NCBI GenBank assembly: GCA_029977605.1 | Contig: JAPOKN010000039.1 | Location: 1-9,252 of the forward strand | Source of the DNA: Methanobacteriota archaeon | GTDB lineage: Archaea > Thermoplasmatota > Poseidoniia > MGIII > CG-Epi1 | Length of the DNA stretch: 9,252 nucleotides | Direction of reading: 5' to 3' | In this document: positions 4,425 through 9,252 of the stretch, piece after piece | Numbering within the stretch: position 1 is the first letter of the stretch | How the letters are laid out: each line of letters opens with the position of its first letter | The notes under the pieces: model-generated | Told to the model about the DNA's origin: nothing | What the model saw: the letters and a program-made list of their open reading frames with translations, nothing else | Databases searched by the model: none | Translations under genes and position numbers: made by a program

Positions 4425-6641
4425 ATGTTGGAAAACATCATACTTGTTAATCTAGCAATTTGTTTGATTTTTGGAATTATCTTGGTTAATCGAAAATTTG
4501 ATTTATCAAAATTAATTGGTTCTGAAACTAAATCTTTGGGAGTTGCATTCCTATTGTTGATGGCTTTTACTATCAATCTTATGCCTTTGGTATCTGCTGC
4601 AGATGGAGATGGGGATGGAGTAGAAGATGCCAATGATGAGTGCCCTGATACTGTAACTCAAGACGGTTGGACTGTGGCTGATAATGGCTGTTCATATCCT
4701 TCTTACTTAGACAGCGTATGGATGTGTATTGGAGGAGGAATTATAGTTCAAGATTTGAGCGGCGATGATGAAGATGAATGTAGTGTTAGTTTCAGTACTG
4801 ATGGGACTTACATGACTATTGTGTCTACTGGAATCAGTAATCACGATATGGAAGGTGGTGTGGCTGGCAGTATAGAACCACAAGATTTTTCCTGGAAATT
4901 ACCTTTAGTTCCAACCAATGATACAGCTTGTGACCCTAATGTTTCTACAAGCGGATGTGAGATGGCTCCTGATCGTGGGCCTGTGGCTACGGCCGTGAAT
5001 GGCGTACCTTTCTATGGGCCTGAAGACGGCCCAGGGGGAGATGCTGTAGCAAACCACATTGGAATATATGTAGAAGATAGACAAGAGATTGAATTGGGTC
5101 TTTGTGGGGCGCATATGGGTCCTGGTGGGTACCACTACCATTATGATGGAAATTGCATGCACTGGCATGGTGATGAATCTGATGATTTTCATGATGTTTC
5201 TATTACTGATGATATGAAATTTAATCCTGATGATTTAACCATCAATGTTGGGGATACTATTGCCTGGACTAATGATGACAATATGGCACATACTGCAACG
5301 AGTACTAGTGGGCCTGTTTCTTTTGATTCTGGAAATATGGCTTCAGGAGCAACTTGGTCTTTTACTTTTACTCAAGCTGGAACTTATGATTACAAATGTG
5401 CTTATCATTCTTCTATGACTGCATCTATTACTGTTGTTGAACCTGAAATTGTATGGACTGATTATGATTTTAGCAAAATAGATAGTAGCACTCATTCTCC
5501 AATTATTGGATTTGCCTTTGATGGGTATCCCATATATGGAGCCTATGGTTCCGTTGATGGAGAAGTTACTCTAATGAAAAGTAACTATATTTTGAAAGAG
5601 GGGGAAACAGGATACAATGGAATTGACGATTATGTTTACAGTAGTGATAATGGGGGGCATTTAGATGCTTGTAATGGTGTTTTTAGTGCAACTCCTGAAT
5701 TCCCTGATGGGATTTATCATTATCACTCTACAATGCCTGTTGAAGGCGATGATCCTAATGCAAATAATGCATTCCCATATTTCATTAATTGTTACAGAGG
5801 AGTTGCTGAAGACTCTAATGCCGATGGAGGGGGCGGAGATGGAGGCGGACAAAATGGACCTCCTGATGATGATGGAGACCATGTAGGCAATGGATGGGAT
5901 ATGTGTGCAGATACAGGAGATACTACCTACCCTGATGGCGATCCAATATATCCAAGAGGTTGTACCGAATCTCAATTTAATGCACTAAGTTCTGATGATC
6001 AAGATGCTGCTAAGGTTGCGTATGCTGGAGATAGTCCTCCTGCTCCTCCTGATGAAGACGGAGATGGAATTCCTGATCCTTTAGATGATTGTGAAGGTAC
6101 TGAATCTGGAGTCTTAGTCTATGCTGATGGTTGTGCTCATGAAAGTACTGAAGACAATGGAGAAGACAATAATTCTTCCGATAATGAAACTGCACCAGAT
6201 ACTGATGGGGATGGAGTTGCGGATGATGATGATGGTTGTCCTAACGAAGATTCAAGCGGTTATGATGCTGATGCAGATGGATGTATCGATGATTCAGATA
6301 GTGATGGAGCAAAAGACGATGTAGATGTTTGTCCTTTCGATGCTAATGATGGATGTCCTGCAGCTTTAGCAAATGAACAAACTGAGGGCGAATGCGCTGA
6401 AGGTGATGTAAAGAATCAAGATTGTAACACTTGTACATGCGAAATTAATTCTGATGGAAATGAAACATGGGCATGTACTGAAATGGACTGTGCAGGAATT
6501 GGAGGTGAAGAAGGTTTTACAACTGGTGAAGTTGCCTTCGTGGGCGGCCTAATTTTTGCAATTGGAGGAATTGCATATTATTTTATTAGAATAAGGCCTG
6601 AACTTATTGAAAATAGTATTTGGAATGATGATGACGAATAA
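4425..6641 (+). CDS. Membrane-anchored surface protein with YHYH domain split by a cupredoxin, Asp/Gly repeats and a pacifastin-like module
   Basis: In this 738-residue protein, residues 4-20 and 39-57 are hydrophobic, and export with cleavage near VSA-AD (about 58-59) is likely. A first thrombospondin type 3-like repeat (DGDGDGVEDANDECPD) covers 60-75. A YHYH domain (PF14240-like) runs from about 96 to 460, with motifs at 236-239 and 431-434. It is interrupted by a cupredoxin domain at about 254-338, with type 1 copper ligands His289, Cys325, His328 and Met331 (CAYHSSM). More DxDxDG repeats, which bind calcium in thrombospondins, lie at 481-643. A cysteine module like pacifastin covers 657-689. 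A C-terminal anchor at 703-722 has a basic cytoplasmic side (RIRPEL). The protein probably sits on the outer face and binds copper and calcium; electron transfer or copper handling is inferred. The YHYH domain has no settled function. Confidence 0.9.
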   Translation: MLENIILVNLAICLIFGIILVNRKFDLSKLIGSETKSLGVAFLLLMAFTINLMPLVSAADGDGDGVEDANDECPDTVTQDGWTVADNGCSYPSYLDSVWMCIGGGIIVQDLSGDDEDECSVSFSTDGTYMTIVSTGISNHDMEGGVAGSIEPQDFSWKLPLVPTNDTACDPNVSTSGCEMAPDRGPVATAVNGVPFYGPEDGPGGDAVANHIGIYVEDRQEIELGLCGAHMGPGGYHYHYDGNCMHWHGDESDDFHDVSITDDMKFNPDDLTINVGDTIAWTNDDNMAHTATSTSGPVSFDSGNMASGATWSFTFTQAGTYDYKCAYHSSMTASITVVEPEIVWTDYDFSKIDSSTHSPIIGFAFDGYPIYGAYGSVDGEVTLMKSNYILKEGETGYNGIDDYVYSSDNGGHLDACNGVFSATPEFPDGIYHYHSTMPVEGDDPNANNAFPYFINCYRGVAEDSNADGGGGDGGGQNGPPDDDGDHVGNGWDMCADTGDTTYPDGDPIYPRGCTESQFNALSSDDQDAAKVAYAGDSPPAPPDEDGDGIPDPLDDCEGTESGVLVYADGCAHESTEDNGEDNNSSDNETAPDTDGDGVADDDDGCPNEDSSGYDADADGCIDDSDSDGAKDDVDVCPFDANDGCPAALANEQTEGECAEGDVKNQDCNTCTCEINSDGNETWACTEMDCAGIGGEEGFTTGEVAFVGGLIFAIGGIAYYFIRIRPELIENSIWNDDDE
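6392..6491 (+). other. Pacifastin-like cysteine module in the surface protein
   Basis: Residues 657-689 show C-x9-C-N-T-C-T-C, then a glycine, then C-T-x3-C. This is nearly the arthropod pacifastin protease-inhibitor signature; only the gap before the glycine is longer (five residues, where the family usually has two or three). Six cysteines could form three disulfides just outside the membrane anchor. Protease inhibition is not shown; a structural stalk is equally possible. Confidence 0.5.
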
Positions 6642-6648
6642 AAAATCA

Positions 6649-6655
6649 TTTATAC
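6649..6655 (+). promoter_or_regulatory. TATA box for the coiled-coil protein gene
   Basis: A tttatac motif is centred 25 bases before the ATG at 6677, shortly after the preceding stop at 6641. It suggests the coiled-coil gene is transcribed independently of the surface-protein gene. Confidence 0.6.
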
Positions 6656-6676
6656 AAGGTAAAAATCTATAATTCA

Positions 6677-7264
6677 ATGAGCCTGTCTACTGAGAAGAAT
6701 CTCGATGTTATTTTAGAAGCCCTTGGTCATAAAAAACCTACAGAAAGGGCGCTAGCTGTTTCTAGATTAAATCGTATAGATTTGTGGGTAAAGTCAAATG
6801 ATTTTGATAAGATTGAAAGCGCTTTAACTGTAGCTTATGAGAAAGAAACTAATAAAATTGGAAAAAAAAGAATTAAGAAACTACTAAACAAATATACCGT
6901 TTACTTGAATAGTACTGAAAAACAAAAAGCTAAAATTATCGCGGAATTTAAAAAAAGAATTGAAGAAAAGAAGCACAGAAAAGAAGCCATCGAACTTAGA
7001 AAAGAAATGGAAGAAAGAGCTCGAAAAGAAGCCATCGAACTTAGAAAAGAACAGGCAAAAAGAGCTGAAGAAGAAAGAATCTTTCATCAAAATAGACTTA
7101 TAAAAGAAAGAATGGAATATGAAAATAATCTTAGGGAAGATAAAGAAAAAAACCCGCATTTGGCACTTATTTCAGACCATCTCTGGTGGCTAGCCTTAGC
7201 AGTTAAAGTGGGATTTGTCTTGGTTATCTTACAATTTATTTTTTTATTAATGCTCCTTGGTTAA
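6677..7264 (+). CDS. Coiled-coil, tail-anchored membrane protein of unknown function
   Basis: I do not recognise a family for this 195-residue protein. Residues 1-75 look like a compact helical domain; its ALGHKKPTERALAVSRL segment resembles a HEAT-type helix pair. Residues about 78-155 are a long, highly charged Lys/Glu/Arg helix, surely a coiled coil. Inside it KEAIELRKE occurs twice, 15 residues apart (102-110 and 117-125), encoded by an exact 29-base direct repeat. Residues 170-195 are a C-terminal membrane segment with almost nothing after it, so the protein is tail-anchored with its bulk in the cytoplasm. There is no signal peptide. The TATA box at 6649-6655 supports the start. It may be a scaffold or tether at the membrane; this is inference from architecture. 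Confidence 0.75.
   Translation: MSLSTEKNLDVILEALGHKKPTERALAVSRLNRIDLWVKSNDFDKIESALTVAYEKETNKIGKKRIKKLLNKYTVYLNSTEKQKAKIIAEFKKRIEEKKHRKEAIELRKEMEERARKEAIELRKEQAKRAEEERIFHQNRLIKERMEYENNLREDKEKNPHLALISDHLWWLALAVKVGFVLVILQFIFLLMLLG
6978..7051 (+). repeat. 29-bp exact direct repeat, period 45 bp, in the coiled-coil gene
   Basis: Bases 6978-7006 and 7023-7051 are identical, 45 bases (15 codons) apart. This is a recent in-frame duplication that adds two coiled-coil heptads plus one residue. Confidence 0.9.
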
Positions 7265-7265
7265 G

Positions 7266-7288
7266 AAAAAAAGAAAATCTGCAAAAAA
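7266..7288 (-). terminator. T-rich terminator downstream of the AhpC/TSA-like gene
   Basis: On the minus strand, runs of six, four and seven T (7288-7283, 7277-7274, 7272-7266) follow the stop at 7299. This matches the T-rich, hairpin-free archaeal terminator. It fills the gap between the two convergent genes. Confidence 0.55.
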
Positions 7289-7298
7289 CTAAAGTGAC

Positions 7299-7955
7299 TT
7301 ATTGCATCTTAGCAGAGGTCAAGAAGATTCTCGGATCTGGAAAGTTTTCGCAGTACTGATAGGTGTACGAAACACGAATTTTACCAGATTTATCTACAAG
7401 GAACTCACCTGGAGACAACCACGGATTGTCGACAAGAGGACGATTAATAGCACGGCGAGCTTTTTGGAAATCTAAGCCAATCTCTTTTGAGTGGCACCAT
7501 GTTTCTTCTGGAGCGTCGTAAAGAAGCTGTTCAATACCAAAATTTGAAAGCCCAAAGGCGTTATAAGTTGTAAAATCAGGATCACAAAGAATGGTACATT
7601 CGATATTGTGCTCTTCCATGTATGCTGCAGCTCTTTCTGGTTCGGCCTGTCCAATAATAACTGGATTAATTCCGGCAGATCGATAGTCTTTGTATTCTTC
7701 ATTAAGTCTTGCTGCACGATCAACTCCACATCCGCAACCGAAATGGCGCCAAAACATCAACAATGCTGGACTATCTGACCAGAACGAAGATAATCGACGA
7801 AGAGTGCCAGTATGATCAAGCAACTCAAGGTCTGGGGCACTGGTTCCAATATCAAGAAGCTTAGACCGCTTATCTCCAGGTCCAGCCGTCCATATTTCAA
7901 GCCACTCATCTTCGGCAGCTTTAGTGAGTTTATCAGGATTGTAATCTTCGCTCAT
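7299..7955 (-). CDS. AhpC/TSA-like (peroxiredoxin-like) thioredoxin-fold protein with CxC site
   Basis: This 218-residue soluble protein has an acidic N-terminal extension (1-35). A thioredoxin-fold domain follows: IGTSAPDLELLDHTG (37-50) is the usual strand and loop before the core, and LLMFWRHFGCGCGVDR (65-80) is the active-site loop. The later strands are PVIIGQAEPE and CTILCDPD, and a conserved-looking GEFLVDKSGKIRVSY strand pair covers 183-197. It resembles the AhpC-TSA_2 / peroxiredoxin-like 2 group, which usually has CPxC or similar; here the pair is Cys74-Gly-Cys76. It may reduce peroxides or disulfides in the cytoplasm. No signal peptide is seen. Its GC content is visibly higher than its neighbours', hinting at transfer. 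The start is supported by a TATA box about 25 bases upstream. Confidence 0.8.
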   Translation of the reverse strand: MSEDYNPDKLTKAAEDEWLEIWTAGPGDKRSKLLDIGTSAPDLELLDHTGTLRRLSSFWSDSPALLMFWRHFGCGCGVDRAARLNEEYKDYRSAGINPVIIGQAEPERAAAYMEEHNIECTILCDPDFTTYNAFGLSNFGIEQLLYDAPEETWCHSKEIGLDFQKARRAINRPLVDNPWLSPGEFLVDKSGKIRVSYTYQYCENFPDPRIFLTSAKMQ

Positions 7956-7973
7956 ATTTCTCTGAAGACTTTG

Positions 7974-7985
7974 TTTAATTTAAAA
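7974..7985 (-). promoter_or_regulatory. TATA box for the AhpC/TSA-like gene
   Basis: On the minus strand TTTTAAATTAAA is centred about 25 bases before the ATG at 7955, inside the 32-base gap after the upstream membrane-protein gene. It makes an independent leaderless promoter likely. Confidence 0.6.
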
Positions 7986-7987
7986 CT

Positions 7988-8299
7988 TCAGGCTTCCTCA
8001 TCCGGATTGTCCCATCCTTCCTTTTCAGGCGATAATTTTTCTTTAATTGGTTTTAAGAAAATTAAAAACAACCCAAACAAAATAAGAATCATTCCTAGAG
8101 GAGGAACGGCCTCTCTAGGTATTTTAAAAAAGTCAATTAGCAATATTTTTATTAGAGTAAAAGTTCCATCTGAAAGTTCATCACTACATTCATTTCTGTT
8201 CTCCATATCATCGAAACTTTGACAATCGCCGCCGAATAGTAGAGCCAATCCAAGGAGAAGAGGCACAAACCCAAACCTTCTCAATGTCATGAAATGCAT
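7988..8299 (-). CDS. Hypothetical two-segment membrane protein
   Basis: I recognise no family for this 103-residue protein. Residues 10-25 form a hydrophobic segment after a basic start (LRRFGF), so it is either a signal anchor or a signal peptide. A short acidic loop with two cysteines (Cys26 and Cys38) could form a disulfide outside the cell. An amphipathic stretch (46-60) is followed by a second membrane segment (66-84). The C-terminal tail (KPIKEKLSPEKEGWDNPDEEA) is charged and probably cytoplasmic. There is no proper lipobox at Cys26. The first ATG (8299) is preferred to the second (8290) because a TATA box lies 27 bases upstream. The AhpC/TSA-like gene follows 32 bases later on the same strand with its own TATA box. 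Confidence 0.7.
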   Translation of the reverse strand: MHFMTLRRFGFVPLLLGLALLFGGDCQSFDDMENRNECSDELSDGTFTLIKILLIDFFKIPREAVPPLGMILILFGLFLIFLKPIKEKLSPEKEGWDNPDEEA

Positions 8300-8320
8300 G
8301 TTCTTCTTTACTGTGTATGT

Positions 8321-8330
8321 TTAATTTAAT
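8321..8330 (-). promoter_or_regulatory. TATA box for the two-segment membrane protein gene
   Basis: On the minus strand ATTAAATTAA is centred about 27 bases before the ATG at 8299. A TTTTT run at 8341-8345, directly after the stop of the propeller gene, may terminate that gene just ahead of this promoter. Confidence 0.55.
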
Positions 8331-8340
8331 GCTGTGGGCC

Positions 8341-8345
8341 AAAAA
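8341..8345 (-). terminator. Possible T-run terminator after the BNR-propeller gene
   Basis: Five T on the minus strand follow immediately after the TAA stop codon (8346-8348). The run is short, so the call is weak, but the next gene's TATA box lies just beyond. Confidence 0.3.
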
Positions 8346-9252
8346 TTAATCTTGAATTAATTGAGTTAGGTTACCAACTGATTCATACAAACTTGGGCCA
8401 TTTGCTAAATAATAAACTGAACCTAATCTATCTCGAGAATTTGCAGGAGTTGTCTCATTTCCAGAAGCGCAAGTTCCTGTACATCCATCTGCGAATCCGA
8501 TGTAAACTCTTCCTTCCAAATCAATATGTAAATCATTAAAATCTAATAAGTTACGATTAGATCCGCCATCATCAGTTCGGCAATCGCCGCTGTTTAGACA
8601 AATACTACCCACTTGTACTGGATCTGCCGATATTCGTTGAGTATGGAATATTGGATCTTCATCTAATGCATTAAGGCTGTAAGTCACGTAAAGATAATGC
8701 GTAACATTTGAAGGCGTGTAGTGAGCATTTCCATTCCATGGATTTCCATCCAGGTCTGGTTGTCCAAGTGCACTTGCATTTTCACTTCCCAAGTAAGCTA
8801 TTGCAATTCTACCTGGATCTCCTGCTGAAGTATGTGGAAAAGTAGCTGAAATGACTTCAACTGGACTTATCCTAATGCTGGTTTGTTCCCAGGTCTCTCC
8901 TGAATCAATACTTCTTGACATGTAAACTCCCTGGTCTTCGCCTACCCATACATTGTAGGCATTGGAATCTGTATCTGTAGCAACTTCTCCGTTTTTACGA
9001 GGGTTTGGTGTTCCTACATCTTGTCCCATAGTCCTTTCTTCCCAAGTAAGGCCATTGTCTTTAGAAAAAATAATAGATGGAGTTGCTACTCTAGGTGGCA
9101 AGTAAACTGTACCATCTGGGGCGCTGGTTATTGCCCCATGCAATCCTCCATTTGCTGTTGCTATTCCTACTAAGTTACCGCCAACTTCGAAAGAAGCTCC
9201 ACCGTCATAACTTGTATAACATGAAATATAAGCTAATTTGTTATAGCAAAAG
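8346..9252 (-). CDS. BNR/Asp-box beta-propeller (sialidase-like) protein, 5' end outside the window
   Basis: The frame is open from the stop at 8346 to the window edge, about 301 codons. The codon at 9143 that could be taken as a start is an internal TTG. Three Asp boxes (S-x-D-x-G-x-T/S-W/F) are visible: SYDGGASF (9189-9212), SKDNGLTW (9042-9065) and SIDSGETW (8889-8912). They are spaced 49 and 51 residues, the usual distance between propeller blades. Later segments (HTSAGDPGRIAIAYLG; DLHIDLEGRVYIGFADG) are blade strands. Cysteine pairs (ICLNSGDC; GCTGTC) suggest a disulfide-stabilised, exported protein. The family includes sialidases and other glycan-acting or purely binding propellers; no catalytic Arg triad can be assigned from this part. 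No C-terminal membrane anchor is present, so it may be secreted or anchored at the missing N-terminus. Confidence 0.8.
   Translation of the reverse strand, partial: FCYNKLAYISCYTSYDGGASFEVGGNLVGIATANGGLHGAITSAPDGTVYLPPRVATPSIIFSKDNGLTWEERTMGQDVGTPNPRKNGEVATDTDSNAYNVWVGEDQGVYMSRSIDSGETWEQTSIRISPVEVISATFPHTSAGDPGRIAIAYLGSENASALGQPDLDGNPWNGNAHYTPSNVTHYLYVTYSLNALDEDPIFHTQRISADPVQVGSICLNSGDCRTDDGGSNRNLLDFNDLHIDLEGRVYIGFADGCTGTCASGNETTPANSRDRLGSVYYLANGPSLYESVGNLTQLIQD

Noticed and set aside
4905..5192. Minus-strand frame opposite the YHYH part
   Set aside because: Its composition mirrors the Asp/Gly/His-rich forward frame, and it has no promoter or known motif.
6121..6324. Plus-strand Met-rich frame in the Asp/Gly repeats
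   Set aside because: It is a frame-shifted reading of GATGATGAT-type codons, giving a low-complexity Met/Val/Leu peptide.
6978..7051. CRISPR-like repeat
   Set aside because: There are only two copies, in frame in a coiled-coil gene with a 16-base gap; no array or cas gene is present.
7812..8222. 136-codon plus-strand frame
   Set aside because: It lies antisense to two better-supported minus-strand genes with TATA boxes, and the peptide has Ser/Lys-rich shadow composition.

Overview
The window looks like part of an AT-rich genome of an uncultured marine euryarchaeon, most likely Marine Group II (Poseidoniales). The evidence is as follows. There is a ubiquitin-like SAMP gene ending in Gly-Gly. 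The tRNAs have archaeal features and an encoded CCA end. Most genes have a TATA box about 25 bases before the start codon, as expected for leaderless archaeal transcripts. The large surface proteins carry thrombospondin type 3-like Asp/Gly repeats and a C-terminal membrane anchor. The lineage is inferred; the archaeal assignment is firmer.

Left part (1-870): a short GC-rich non-coding stretch with hairpin potential, then a small membrane protein with a SHOCT-like tail. A tRNA-Ser(CGA) follows on the minus strand, and divergent to it is a 68-residue ubiquitin-like modifier (SAMP/ThiS/MoaD type).

Centre (925-4378): one very long open frame of 1121 codons. In order it encodes a lysine-rich H1-like tail, a membrane segment, an exported domain holding 29 consecutive pentapeptide repeats in perfect five-residue register, a membrane domain resembling the small multidrug export family (PF06695/COG2426), a Gly/Thr-rich linker, and a complete NAD-dependent sugar-nucleotide epimerase. 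tRNA-Glu(CTC) starts 10 bases after the stop.

Surface protein and neighbour (4425-7264): a 738-residue surface protein has a YHYH domain split by an inserted type 1 copper (cupredoxin) domain. Several Asp/Gly calcium-type repeats, a pacifastin-like cysteine module and a C-terminal anchor follow. Next is a 195-residue coiled-coil, tail-anchored protein of unknown role.

Right part, minus strand (7299-9252): an AhpC/TSA-like thioredoxin-fold protein with a CxC site, a two-segment membrane protein, and a BNR/Asp-box (sialidase-like) beta-propeller protein whose 5' part lies beyond the window.

The common theme is the cell envelope: surface glycan chemistry (epimerase, sialidase-like propeller), metal or redox proteins (cupredoxin-YHYH, thioredoxin-fold) and membrane proteins. 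Each gene appears to have its own promoter, so a single operon is not supported. The most unusual items are the pentapeptide/transporter-like/epimerase fusion and the cupredoxin inserted into YHYH.
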